Below, piece after piece: positions 46,165-55,594 of a stretch of 64,000 nucleotides of DNA. The notes beneath the pieces were generated by a model, which was given only the letters and a program-made list of their open reading frames with translations, was not told the origin of the DNA and made no database searches. The stretch covers positions 27,938 to 91,937 of the forward strand of contig NZ_JAFHKK010000007.1 of assembly GCF_016937535.1 (NCBI RefSeq), written 5' to 3'. The translations under genes and the position numbers were made by a program. Source of the stretch: Sulfurospirillum tamanense. GTDB lineage: Bacteria > Campylobacterota > Campylobacteria > Campylobacterales > Campylobacteraceae. Numbering within the stretch: position 1 is the stretch's first letter; every line of letters begins with the position of its first letter.

Positions 46165-46697
46165 GTACGAGGGGTTTGGCGCTCATGCGTTTGAGCTTCA
46201 AATAGCTGTTTGCGCCTATACCCCAACACCTGTGCCAAAAATTTTGCAGGAACCATCTCTATGGCGTTGTTGTAATCTGTGACGCTTTGATTGTATGCCC
46301 GACGTGCGGCGCTAATGTATTCTTCTGTATCCGCTAGGGTGCGTTGCAATTGCAAGACGTTGGCATTAGCCGTAAGCTCAGGGTACGCTTCCACCTTTAC
46401 ATGTAAGGCGTCAAGGGCGCGGGTGAGTTGGGCGTGAATGGGAAGAAGTGTTTCGGGAGTATGCGCACGCATGCCCGCTTCGCGAAGGTGCGTCAAATGC
46501 TCTAGTAAAACGCGTTCGTGGGAAAGGGCTTGTTGGGAAAGGGCGACGAGATTAGGGATGAGGTCGTAGCGTTTTTTAAGCTGCACCTCAAGCCCTGCAA
46601 AGATATTATCAACCTGATTGCGTCGCCCTACTAAAAAATTATAAAAAAGAATAACCACCAGTGCAAAGAAGCCAAAAACAATGGCAAAGCTTTGCAC
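46161..46697 (-). CDS. LemA family protein
   Basis: A 178-residue protein with an N-terminal membrane helix (AIVFGFFALVVILFYNFLV). An alpha-helical bundle follows and contains the LemA signature (RNQVDNIFAGLEVQLKKRYD) and AYNQSVTDYNNAIEMVPAKF. LemA proteins are envelope-associated and of unclear function. The start is GTG, 9 nt after typA. The gene contains one palindrome copy read as Leu-His-Val. It forms a typA-lemA-DUF3137 cluster. Confidence 0.9.
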   Translation of the reverse strand: MQSFAIVFGFFALVVILFYNFLVGRRNQVDNIFAGLEVQLKKRYDLIPNLVALSQQALSHERVLLEHLTHLREAGMRAHTPETLLPIHAQLTRALDALHVKVEAYPELTANANVLQLQRTLADTEEYISAARRAYNQSVTDYNNAIEMVPAKFLAQVLGYRRKQLFEAQTHERQTPRT

Positions 46698-46706
46698 AGT
46701 GCTGAC

Positions 46707-48515
46707 TTACTTGGCGTTACGTGCCAAACGTTTTCGCACGGTCGGGTCAAGGTAACGCTTACGCACCCGAATGCTCTTGGGTGTAACCTCTACCAACTCA
46801 TCTTCCTCAATCCACTCTAACGCACGCTCAAGGTTCAAAAGACGGGGTGGCACAAGTTTAATGGCATCATCTGCCCCTGAAGAGCGCACGTTGGAGAGCT
46901 GCTTACCTTTGATGGGATTGACATCCAAATCATTAGGGCGTGAATGCTCACCAATAATCATGCCCGTGTACACTTTGGTTTGGGGCCCGCAAAAAAGAAT
47001 ACCGCGCTCTTGCAGGTTAAAGAGCGAATACCCCAACGCTTCACCGTTTTCCATAGAAACAAGAGCACCGTTGGTGCGGTGTTCTACGCCACCAATGTAA
47101 GGGCGAAATTCCAAAAATGAATGGTTCATGATGCCCTCGCCCTTGGTGTCGGTAAGAAACTGACTACGAAAGCCGATAAGCCCGCGTGCAGGGATTTCAA
47201 ACTCAATGCGCGTTTGGCCATCACCCGTGGGATTCATGGCTGTCATTTCTGCCTTGCGTTTGCCAAGTTTTTCAATCACAGCGCCAGTGAATTCATCAGG
47301 AACATCTACTACTAAATGCTCATAAGGCTCCATTTTGACGCCTTCTTCTTCTTTAATAATAACTTCAGGACGGCCAAGAGTCATCTCAAAGCCCTCGCGA
47401 CGCATGTTTTCTGCCAAAATCGTAATCTGAAGTTCACCACGGCCTGAGACTTTAAAGCGTCCCTCTCCGATAGACTCATACCGCATGGCGATGTTGGTTT
47501 TCATCTCCGCCTCAAGACGTTCAGAAAGTTTGTTGGAAGTAACGTGTTTTCCCTCTAGTCCTGCAAGAGGCGAGTCATTGACCCCAAATACAACGGTCAA
47601 GGTAGGTTCTTCGATGTGCAACGGGTCAAGGGGCATGGGGTTATTGGGGTCTACAATACTGTCGCCTACGTCCAAGGTTTCAAAACCTGCAATAGCAATG
47701 ATGTCTCCTGAGTGAGCCTCTTCAATGTCTGTGCGCACTAAACCTAAAAAGCCAATAAGCTTACTGATACGGCCACTGACGCGTTCCCCATCGGCTTTGG
47801 CGAGCATCACAGTTTGGTTTTTTTTGACCGTTCCGTTAAAAATCCGCGCGATTCCAATCTTGCCGACGTAGTTGTCATAATCCAGCGTAAACACTTGAAG
47901 TTGCAAAGGATTGTCGATACTGCCTGTGGGTGCAGGAACATGCTCTAAAATCGCTTCGAACAAGGGAATCATGTTTTCACTAGGGTCATCCATGTGGTGT
48001 TTGGCGTAGCCGTTGATGGCCGCAGCGTACACCACAGGGAATTCCAGCTGTGCATCGTTAGCATCCAACGCGACAAAAAGGTCAAAAATTTCGTTAATGA
48101 CGCGGTCTGGGTCTGCGGCGGGCTTGTCGATTTTGTTAATCACAACGATGGGGCGAAGTCCCAATGAGAGGGCTTTTTTTACCACAAACTTGGTTTGAGG
48201 CATAACGCCCTCTTGGGCATCCACAAGCAACAGTACGCCATCGACCATTTTAAGCACGCGCTCCACTTCCCCGCCAAAGTCGGCGTGGCCTGGGGTGTCG
48301 ATGATGTTAATTTTGGCGTCTTTGTAATGAATCGCAGTATTTTTGGCAAGAATGGTAATGCCGCGCTCTTTTTCAATGGCATTGGAGTCCATTACGCGCT
48401 CATCCACCGCTTGGTGTGCTGAAAAAGTACCTGATTGTTTTAAAAGTTCGTCCACAAGGGTGGTTTTGCCGTGGTCAACGTGCGCGATAACGGCGATGTT
48501 ACGTAAATTTCTCAA
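46707..48515 (-). CDS. typA: Ribosome-associated GTPase TypA/BipA
   Basis: A translational GTPase of 602 residues that binds ribosomes under stress. The P-loop is AHVDHGKTT at about residues 10-18, with [12 protein letters not shown] and NKIDKP as further G motifs. The C-terminal TypA region [18 protein letters not shown] is intact. It is the first gene of the typA-lemA-DUF3137 group. Confidence 0.97.
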   Translation of the reverse strand: MRNLRNIAVIAHVDHGKTTLVDELLKQSGTFSAHQAVDERVMDSNAIEKERGITILAKNTAIHYKDAKINIIDTPGHADFGGEVERVLKMVDGVLLLVDAQEGVMPQTKFVVKKALSLGLRPIVVINKIDKPAADPDRVINEIFDLFVALDANDAQLEFPVVYAAAINGYAKHHMDDPSENMIPLFEAILEHVPAPTGSIDNPLQLQVFTLDYDNYVGKIGIARIFNGTVKKNQTVMLAKADGERVSGRISKLIGFLGLVRTDIEEAHSGDIIAIAGFETLDVGDSIVDPNNPMPLDPLHIEEPTLTVVFGVNDSPLAGLEGKHVTSNKLSERLEAEMKTNIAMRYESIGEGRFKVSGRGELQITILAENMRREGFEMTLGRPEVIIKEEEGVKMEPYEHLVVDVPDEFTGAVIEKLGKRKAEMTAMNPTGDGQTRIEFEIPARGLIGFRSQFLTDTKGEGIMNHSFLEFRPYIGGVEHRTNGALVSMENGEALGYSLFNLQERGILFCGPQTKVYTGMIIGEHSRPNDLDVNPIKGKQLSNVRSSGADDAIKLVPPRLLNLERALEWIEEDELVEVTPKSIRVRKRYLDPTVRKRLARNAK

Positions 48516-48580
48516 AAAATGCTCCTGATAAAAGTAGGGTGCTTATTATAGCGAAAAATTCTTTTTTAAGGATTACGTAG

Positions 48581-48609
48581 CCAAAACCCTTTACATGTAA
48601 GGGTTTTGG
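48581..48609. repeat. Hairpin built around a palindrome copy
   Basis: CCAAAACCCTT (48581-48591) and AAGGGTTTTGG (48599-48609) form a perfect 11-bp stem. The loop TACATGT is the centre of a TTACATGTAA copy (48591-48600). It lies in the divergent gap between typA and fliK, 9 nt before the sigma-54-type promoter. Confidence 0.7.
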
Positions 48610-48617
48610 CATCAATA

Positions 48618-48631
48618 GGAACAGTTATTGC
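48618..48631 (+). promoter_or_regulatory. Sigma-54-type promoter of fliK-flgD-flgE
   Basis: The element AGGAACAGTTATTGCT has GG at 48618-48619 and GC at 48630-48631, separated by exactly 10 nt, as in -24/-12 promoters. It is 37 nt before the fliK ATG. An almost identical element precedes the second hook gene (52657-52670). RpoN control of hook genes is known in Campylobacter. Confidence 0.8.
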
Positions 48632-48668
48632 TAGAAGAGAAGATGATTTTCCATGAAAGGCCAATGGC

Positions 48669-50198
48669 ATGCAACAAGCACTCTCATTAGATACGCCAAA
48701 AACAGCCATCCTTACCAAAGAAAAGCTCGCTAAAATTACGGGTGATTTAAAAGATAAGGGTGAAAGCAAAGGGACAGATTTTTTAGCCATGATGCTCTCG
48801 CAGTTGGCAAATTCTGGTACAAAAACAGCTGCAAGTATTGCCATTTTGCCCAAGAATACTGCGCCAGAAACCCCCATAAGCGTAAAAACACCGCTAGAAA
48901 CCGTAGAAGCCATCAGTGAAGAAAAAGCTACTTTTGCTCAACTTTTACACCTTATTGAAACCATAAACGGGGGAGAAAAAACTCTAAAATTTCCCAAACT
49001 CACTCAAAAATTAGAAGCCATGCTTGCCCAAGAAGGGGTAATAAAAGAGCTCAAAGAGGTAAAATCTCTTCATGATGTCATGAAGCTTAGCCAAAAATAT
49101 GATTTAGGGTTAGAGAAAATCACTCTCTCTTCCAAGGAGTTCAAAACATTTGAAACACTCTTTCCCAAACTCACTCAAAATAATTTTTTTGAACCCAAAC
49201 AAGAGACTATAGCCAGTGAAACTTTACTCAAAAGCAAACAGACGGACAACTCTTCCCTTGCTTCAAAGAAAGAAGAAAACACAACACTTAAAGACCTTTT
49301 GCGTACCTTTGAAAACAAAAAAGAAGCCAAGGTTGATTCCAAAGGTGAACTAAAAACCGAAACAAAGGTTGACACCAAAAGTGAACTAAAAGGTGAAATC
49401 AAACCTGAGCTAAAAACCGACCCCAAAGTAGAACCTAAAGCCCAAATTATTATTGAAGATAAAAAAGAGGTAAAGAAAGAGGTAAAGGTTGCTCCTAAAG
49501 AAACACCCGCTTTGGCTGAAAAAGTAGCCATAGAGCCCAAGCAAACCCCAAAAACAACCACACTCCAAGAAACACGTGTGGAACCTGCAAAAATTCAGCC
49601 CGTTTCCCCTCAGCCTGCAGAAACTAAAGAAATCACACCTTCTACCCAAGCCTCCAAAGCGGCGGCACTTAGAACCTTAGGTGAACTTAGCCAAGGGGAA
49701 ACAAGGGGTCAAGAAAGGGAGACTTCAAGCCAAGAAGGGGAGACTAAACACCAAAACACCTTTAGTAAAGAAGTCGGCAAACAAGACCAAGGCTCCCTAA
49801 AAACGCCTCAACTGCGCCAAACTTTTAACACCTTTGCCCAAGATTTTAAAGAACAAGTTGAAAATTATAAACCGCCCATGATGAAGATTCAAATGGCACT
49901 TAACCCTAAAAATTTAGGGGAAGTAGAAGTCACCCTCATTAACCGTGGCAACAACTTACATGTAAACCTCACCTCTAACACCAGTCAAACCCTGAGCCTA
50001 TTTGTGCAAAACCAAGCAGAATTTAAAAATGCTCTTGTCAACATGGGTTTTACCAACTTAGAGATGAATTTCTCTCAAAAAGAACGGCAAGATAACCCCC
50101 AAGGCGGCACTTCAAAGGGAGATTTTTCCTCTGAAGCGTTTGATGATGCCCTTGAAGAAGAAGGTGCCCTTGAGCTCATTCTTCCCAATTATGTATAA
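48669..50198 (+). CDS. fliK: Flagellar hook-length control protein FliK
   Basis: A 509-residue exported molecular ruler. The long N-terminal and middle region is low in complexity; about residues 220-280 contain imperfect Lys/Glu repeats of the form K.E.K.ELK. The C-terminal domain (about 395-470) has the FliK/Flg_hook pattern MALNPKNLGEVEVTLINRGNNLHVN and the NMGFTNLEMNF strand. The first two bases of LHV come from a TTACATGTAA copy (49956). It is the first gene of the hook operon. Confidence 0.9.
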   Translation: MQQALSLDTPKTAILTKEKLAKITGDLKDKGESKGTDFLAMMLSQLANSGTKTAASIAILPKNTAPETPISVKTPLETVEAISEEKATFAQLLHLIETINGGEKTLKFPKLTQKLEAMLAQEGVIKELKEVKSLHDVMKLSQKYDLGLEKITLSSKEFKTFETLFPKLTQNNFFEPKQETIASETLLKSKQTDNSSLASKKEENTTLKDLLRTFENKKEAKVDSKGELKTETKVDTKSELKGEIKPELKTDPKVEPKAQIIIEDKKEVKKEVKVAPKETPALAEKVAIEPKQTPKTTTLQETRVEPAKIQPVSPQPAETKEITPSTQASKAAALRTLGELSQGETRGQERETSSQEGETKHQNTFSKEVGKQDQGSLKTPQLRQTFNTFAQDFKEQVENYKPPMMKIQMALNPKNLGEVEVTLINRGNNLHVNLTSNTSQTLSLFVQNQAEFKNALVNMGFTNLEMNFSQKERQDNPQGGTSKGDFSSEAFDDALEEEGALELILPNYV

Positions 50199-50215
50199 CT
50201 AAAAAAGGATATTCC

Positions 50216-50875
50216 ATGTCTACTGTTACTAATACAACAAACACAACTTCCGCGGGTGCTGCAGGTGCTGCTGTTAACCCAGGCGCCAAACTGGATAAAG
50301 ACGCGTTTATGAAACTGTTGCTTGTGGAACTTCAATTTCAAGATCCCACAGACCCAATGGATTCAGACAAAATGCTTACCCAAACTTCTCAGCTTGCTGC
50401 CCTTGAAACCCAAGAAAATACCAACTTAATGATGGAAAAATTGGCTACACAAATGGGCAACAGCATGAATATGTACGCTGTTTCAGCTGTAGGTAAAATG
50501 GCTTCACTTGGCTTTAATGCCGTCTCTTTGGATGCAACAGGAGAAGCAAAGTTTGAAGTCTACTTCGGAAAAGAGATCCACTCAGGACAACTTTTCATAA
50601 AAGATAGCAGTGGCAATCTCGTGCGCACCGTTGAACTCGAAGCGGGCAAAAAAGGTGTTTTGGCTTTTGAGTGGGATGGCACCAATGAATCGGGAGAGGC
50701 TATGAAAGAGGGCTATTATTCGGTGACAGCTGAATACCTTGATACGGATTTAGAGCAACAAACCACCCAATTTGGAATTTACCCCGTTGAGTCGGTGCGC
50801 TTTGAAGATGGCGAAGCCCTCATTAAGCTTGGCTCTTCCTATGTGCCACTTGAATATGTCATCGAGTTTTTTTAA
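50216..50875 (+). CDS. flgD: Flagellar hook capping protein FlgD
   Basis: A 219-residue scaffold that caps the growing hook so FlgE can polymerise. The N-terminal motif LDKDAFMKLLLVELQFQDPTDPMD is the FlgD hallmark, followed by MLTQTSQLAALE. The C-terminal FlgD Ig and Tudor-like region includes FEWDGTNESGEAMKEGYYSV. It sits 17 nt after fliK and 9 nt before the first hook gene. Confidence 0.95.
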   Translation: MSTVTNTTNTTSAGAAGAAVNPGAKLDKDAFMKLLLVELQFQDPTDPMDSDKMLTQTSQLAALETQENTNLMMEKLATQMGNSMNMYAVSAVGKMASLGFNAVSLDATGEAKFEVYFGKEIHSGQLFIKDSSGNLVRTVELEAGKKGVLAFEWDGTNESGEAMKEGYYSVTAEYLDTDLEQQTTQFGIYPVESVRFEDGEALIKLGSSYVPLEYVIEFF

Positions 50876-50884
50876 AGGCTTAGC

Positions 50885-52657
50885 ATGAACAGTTCGTTTT
50901 ACAATGGAATTTCAGGCACCAAAACCCACCAATTTGGGATTGATGTGTGGGCGAATAATATTGCCAATGTTAACACCACGGGGTTTAAAAGTAGCACACC
51001 TGAATTTGCGTCTATTTTTGCGACAACCCTTACAAGCTCCTACTTTGGGAGTAATGTCACCAGTGATATTGGCTATGGAAGCAGGGCCCAAAGTTCGGCC
51101 ATCAACCTCACACAAGGCTCTTTCCAAAACACCGACAATGTTTTTGACCTTGCCATTGGCGGCGAGGGGTGGTTTGGTGTGCAAGGGGCGGGAAGTCAAG
51201 CTTACTACACCCGTTCGGGAACTTTTTCCATTGATGCTAATGGAAACATGGTAGATGCTGGTGGAAACTATCTCTTAGGAACCCTTGGCAACAACTACAC
51301 GCCCACGACACTTCCAGAAGAAGTGATGAAAGATTTTGGCTCCTACTATGGAATCAATAACAACGTATTAGCCGCCCAAGTATATGCTGTTAGTCAACTT
51401 CAAGACATTGCCCTTGGGCCCATAGCCCAACAAAGCAAGATTACTTTGCCAGATTATTTATATTATCCGCCCATTCCCACACAAAATATCAGCTATAAAG
51501 GCAACCTCGACCCAAAAATTATAGTTGAATCAGTGGATATTGCCGTAAATGAAAACGACATTACTACCACACTTAATACCGCATCCAACACACTTTCCAT
51601 CACAGGAAACTTAACCAATACAACCGAGGCTTTAAATCCAAAAGAGGGGGATTTAATTTCTGTTGTGATTACTGACCATACAGGCCAAACCAAAAAAACT
51701 TCGGCATATTTGGATGAAAATCTCGCCTGGAATCTTGTGGGTATTGATGCGAGTGAATTGGACACTTCAGAACCTCTGACAACCGTTGCCACCTTAAGTA
51801 CCATGCAAGAAGTGCCCAATGTCGAAACATTTACCACCTCTATCATCTCTCCTACGGGAGAAAAAGACACCCTTTCTATGGTCTTTACCAAACAAATTCC
51901 TCAACCTGCTAGTGGAAATGTTTGGGATGGGGTTTTTCAAGTACGCACTTTTTATGAAGATTATGTACGTGAGGAGTACGACGAGACGGTGACCTACGAC
52001 CCAAACGAATACGAGGTACACGCCGACATGGGGTATGTCATCAAAATCTACGATCCCGCACAATTTTATGTGGACAAGACCACCAACAAAGTCTACGAAA
52101 TTACCGATTCACAGACAGGACAGCTCACCTTTGGGGGAGCAGGACAGCTTCTTGAGAGCACTATTCCTGCGATGCGTAACGGTGGCGCGGCGCTCAATAT
52201 TTTTCTAGGAACTGCCAACAATTATGATGGTCTTACTTCTAGTACAAACCTTGACACTTCTCGCTCATTTACACAAGATGGCCAAATAGCAGGTTTACTA
52301 AAGGGGTATGGAATGGACGAGAGGGGAAATGTGGTTGCTGAATTTACCAACGGACGCAGTGTGCCCATGGCAAAAGTTGCGGTGTATCATTTTCAAAACG
52401 ACCAAGGCCTCACACGTGCTACTTCTTCTTTATTTCAAGCCTCTTCCAACAGTGGTGATCCTCTATTTTATACGGATGCTGAGGGTAATTTTATTTTAGG
52501 AAGCAAGGTATTTTCAAACCGCCTTGAAAGTAGCAATGTTAACCTCGCTACCGCACTAACGGAACTCATTGTCATGCAAAAGGCTTTTGATGCCAATGCT
52601 AAAAGCATCACCACTTCGGATCAAATGATTCAAAACGCGATTCAAATGAAACGTTAG
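50885..52657 (+). CDS. flgE: Flagellar hook protein FlgE, shorter paralogue
   Basis: A 590-residue hook-type protein. The N-terminus has the rod/hook signature NNIANVNTTGFKSS (about residues 22-35) and the C-terminus has SNVNLATALTELIVMQKAFDANAKSITTSDQM. The middle is a variable surface region. Campylobacter species have two such proteins, a gene beside flgD and a longer one elsewhere; here both lie side by side. Which one forms the bulk of the hook cannot be decided from sequence alone. Confidence 0.9.
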   Translation: MNSSFYNGISGTKTHQFGIDVWANNIANVNTTGFKSSTPEFASIFATTLTSSYFGSNVTSDIGYGSRAQSSAINLTQGSFQNTDNVFDLAIGGEGWFGVQGAGSQAYYTRSGTFSIDANGNMVDAGGNYLLGTLGNNYTPTTLPEEVMKDFGSYYGINNNVLAAQVYAVSQLQDIALGPIAQQSKITLPDYLYYPPIPTQNISYKGNLDPKIIVESVDIAVNENDITTTLNTASNTLSITGNLTNTTEALNPKEGDLISVVITDHTGQTKKTSAYLDENLAWNLVGIDASELDTSEPLTTVATLSTMQEVPNVETFTTSIISPTGEKDTLSMVFTKQIPQPASGNVWDGVFQVRTFYEDYVREEYDETVTYDPNEYEVHADMGYVIKIYDPAQFYVDKTTNKVYEITDSQTGQLTFGGAGQLLESTIPAMRNGGAALNIFLGTANNYDGLTSSTNLDTSRSFTQDGQIAGLLKGYGMDERGNVVAEFTNGRSVPMAKVAVYHFQNDQGLTRATSSLFQASSNSGDPLFYTDAEGNFILGSKVFSNRLESSNVNLATALTELIVMQKAFDANAKSITTSDQMIQNAIQMKR

Positions 52658-52670
52658 GAACAGTTTTTGC
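52657..52670 (+). promoter_or_regulatory. Sigma-54-type promoter of the second hook gene
   Basis: AGGAACAGTTTTTGCT has GG at 52657-52658 and GC at 52669-52670, 10 nt apart. It matches the fliK promoter at 15 of 16 positions. A perfect TTACATGTAA (52681-52690) follows 10 nt downstream, close to the expected start of transcription. The leader to the ATG at 52752 is about 70 nt. Confidence 0.8.
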
Positions 52671-52751
52671 TTTTTAGTCTTTACATGTAAAGGTTTATAT
52701 GTAACTTTTTCTGTAAAAAATATTGATCCACTCTTTAAAAAGGATAGACCC

Positions 52752-55550
52752 ATGATGCGATCACTTTGGGCCGGCGTTACCGGATTACAAGCTCACCAAA
52801 TAGCGATGGACGTAGAGGGTAATAACATTGCCAACGTTAATACCACAGGCTTTAAATATTCCCGTGCAAACTTTTCAGACCTCTTAAGCCAAACGGCAAA
52901 AATCGCCACCGCTCCCCAAGGAGAATTAGGCGGTAAAAACTCTATGCAAATTGGCCTTGGAACCCAAGTGAGTTCCATTACCAAAATTTTTAAGCAAGGG
53001 TCTGTACAAACTACCGACAAAAACACTGACCTTGCGATTCAAGGGGATGGATTTTTTGTAGTATCACCAGATGGTGGTAAGACCTATAAATTTACTCGAA
53101 ATGGAGATTTTACCTTTGATGCATTGGGTAATTTTACCGACAGCAACGGGTACATTAGCCAAGGTTGGATGCGCGATGAATCGACGGGAGAAATCGATGC
53201 CACTACTCCCATTGGTAACATCACCATTCCTCCAGGACTTACAACACCAGCAAAAGACACTACGTATATCAATGTAAAAGCCAATCTCAATTCAGGCAGT
53301 ACCATCACCAATAAATCGCCTATTTACTCCCTTGATCAATACCACGGTTGGGTGGATGAAGATGGGAATGGCATTCAAAGTACTCTTGAAATCCATAATG
53401 AAAATGGTATTAGTAGTGCTGATGCACAGTTTAATGCAGATAAAAAAATGTATGAGCGTGGCGAAGATTTTGGGGCACTTTTTAACACCAGTGGCGAATC
53501 TCTCGCTCTTACTACGGGGCAAGGAGTTTGGGTTAGCTATGCAGATGCTGCCTACGCACAAACAGGTATTTCAGACAGTGCTATCAACATAGATTTAATC
53601 ATCAACGGCGTACAAATTGTCGGCTCCAACACACCTTCTGGCTCTACTGTTGCTGAACGCCAAGAAGAAAACATGCGTTTTATTCAAAACCTTATCAATC
53701 AATTTTCTCCTCAAACAGGTGTAGAGGCAAACTTAGGTGGTGGGGGGATTACACTAACCAATGGAAATACCCTTGGCACAGAAGACCATATGAAGAACAT
53801 TAGCCTTGTTGCTAATGCCACCGATACCACTGGTTTTAACAGTGTTGACGTTATTACCGCTTTTAAATACACCTACACATCAAGTTCCACCTCCACAGCT
53901 CTTGATCGAAAAGAAGCCCGCACCTTTAGAACAACCGAAGACCTTCGCCATGCCATGCAAACGGATGCGAGACTTAACACCGACTACACTGGCAATGGTA
54001 CAGCAGATAAAAACGATGGCATCACTGTTACTGTCAACGGTTCAGGACAATTTGTCATTGCCAACCCTGAAGGTGATGCTTTTAATGCAGATGATGGAGA
54101 CATTGTTACTGCTACAGATGCCGCTGGAAATCCCTGGACAGCAGCTTCAGCTAATTTAACCGTTGATGGAAGCTTTGTGCTTGCCACAGGTGCCCAAGAT
54201 GAATATGGAGAAAGCCTTATTAATGTCGTTTTAAATGCTGATTACACTGTACCCAATGGTGTAGATTATACAGTTAACGGCGTTACAGCAACCTCGGATG
54301 GTACCCACATCATTACCGCAGGAACTTATGATAGCATCTCCTTTGGAGGAGCAGTTGCCGCCGTAACGCTTCCTGCTGGGTCCTCATACGTACGAGAAGG
54401 TACGGGAGAAGGTGCCCTGGCCAATAATGTCTCTTTTCCTCCAGAGATGAATTTTACAGAACCTTTTACACTTTCTAGAGATATTTTGGTTCCTGTTGGA
54501 ACTATCATTAATGGTGGTCCTGCCGTTGCTGTACCTACAACGATTACAGCAGGTACAACCGTTACAACCATGACTTTACCTAGCGATGCGGGCATTACTC
54601 TTCCTGCTGGAACCACTTTTCCTGTGCCTGCTAATCAAATTGTTCCTGCTGGAACAGATGTAAAAACTACTGATGATTTCAATATCAACCTTGCCATCAC
54701 TGGCTACAGTAGTAGTGCTAATAAAGTGAGTGAAAACACCCGTTTTGCCACCTTGATGCAAACCCTTCAAGGCTCTCTTCCTACAGGAAATAACACGCGA
54801 ACTTCTCAAAACGTTTATGCTGCTACCCATGCTTCAAGTATTGATGTGTACGATTCACTCGGCAGTAAACACACGGTACGGATGGAATTTCGCAAAGTTG
54901 GCGTCACAAAAGAGGGGGGAACTCAGTGGAACATGATTATTTCTGTTCCAGAACCTGGCGTGATTGATGATGCTAATTTTCCAAATAACATCCTTACTGG
55001 TTCCATTACATTTGGATCAGATGGTTCACTTTCAACCTATACTCCTTCTTCCATCCGTTACACTGCCAATAATGGCTCTTCTCCCAACCAAAATATTTCG
55101 CTTAATTTTGGTACGCCAAGCCAGTTTGATGGCATGACCAGTTTTGACAGAACCTCCAACACATCAGGAATTTCCCAAGATGGCTTCCCTGGAGGGGATT
55201 TAGCAGGAATTCGCATTGATGAGACAGGAACACTCATCGGCAGTTTTACTAACGGCCGTAGTTTTGGTTTGGCTCAAGTTTCCATGGCAAAATTTACCAA
55301 TAACGAAGGATTAGAAAGCGATGGGGGAAATACCTTCATCCAAACCTCTAACTCAGGCGATCCTGTTATTGGTCAAGCGGCTGTGGGTGGACGTGGGTTT
55401 ATTCAAGCTAGTGCTTTAGAGATGAGTAACGTGGACCTTTCCCGTTCTCTCACCCAGCTCATCATCATCCAACGGGGTTACCAAGCCAACTCCAAAACCA
55501 TCACCACCTCCGACCAAATGCTCAACACCCTCTTGCAGCTCAAACAATAA
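52752..55550 (+). CDS. flgE: Flagellar hook protein FlgE, long paralogue
   Basis: A 932-residue hook protein. The conserved ends form the D0 and D1 regions: SLWAGVTGLQAHQ with NNIANVNTTGFKYS at the start, and SNVDLSRSLTQLIIIQRGYQANSKTITTSDQMLNTL at the end. The middle of about 600 residues is variable, with a Thr/Val/Pro-rich stretch near residues 530-640 containing recurring LPAGT/VPAGT units. Long FlgE variants of this kind form the major hook in Campylobacter. It has its own sigma-54-type promoter and no gene downstream on the same transcript is obvious. Confidence 0.93.
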   Translation: MMRSLWAGVTGLQAHQIAMDVEGNNIANVNTTGFKYSRANFSDLLSQTAKIATAPQGELGGKNSMQIGLGTQVSSITKIFKQGSVQTTDKNTDLAIQGDGFFVVSPDGGKTYKFTRNGDFTFDALGNFTDSNGYISQGWMRDESTGEIDATTPIGNITIPPGLTTPAKDTTYINVKANLNSGSTITNKSPIYSLDQYHGWVDEDGNGIQSTLEIHNENGISSADAQFNADKKMYERGEDFGALFNTSGESLALTTGQGVWVSYADAAYAQTGISDSAINIDLIINGVQIVGSNTPSGSTVAERQEENMRFIQNLINQFSPQTGVEANLGGGGITLTNGNTLGTEDHMKNISLVANATDTTGFNSVDVITAFKYTYTSSSTSTALDRKEARTFRTTEDLRHAMQTDARLNTDYTGNGTADKNDGITVTVNGSGQFVIANPEGDAFNADDGDIVTATDAAGNPWTAASANLTVDGSFVLATGAQDEYGESLINVVLNADYTVPNGVDYTVNGVTATSDGTHIITAGTYDSISFGGAVAAVTLPAGSSYVREGTGEGALANNVSFPPEMNFTEPFTLSRDILVPVGTIINGGPAVAVPTTITAGTTVTTMTLPSDAGITLPAGTTFPVPANQIVPAGTDVKTTDDFNINLAITGYSSSANKVSENTRFATLMQTLQGSLPTGNNTRTSQNVYAATHASSIDVYDSLGSKHTVRMEFRKVGVTKEGGTQWNMIISVPEPGVIDDANFPNNILTGSITFGSDGSLSTYTPSSIRYTANNGSSPNQNISLNFGTPSQFDGMTSFDRTSNTSGISQDGFPGGDLAGIRIDETGTLIGSFTNGRSFGLAQVSMAKFTNNEGLESDGGNTFIQTSNSGDPVIGQAAVGGRGFIQASALEMSNVDLSRSLTQLIIIQRGYQANSKTITTSDQMLNTLLQLKQ

Positions 55551-55568
55551 TTAGTTTACATGTACTAT

Positions 55569-55594
55569 AATGCGCCCTAAAAAAAGGGCGCATT
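55569..55594 (+). promoter_or_regulatory. Hairpin abutting the thyX start codon
   Basis: AATGCGCCCT (55569-55578) and AGGGCGCATT (55585-55594) are perfect 10-bp arms with an AAAAAA loop. The right arm ends directly at the thyX ATG and contains the only Shine-Dalgarno-like AGGG. A TATAAT (55566-55571) overlaps the left arm. It may be an operator, a hook-gene terminator or a translational switch. Confidence 0.6.
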
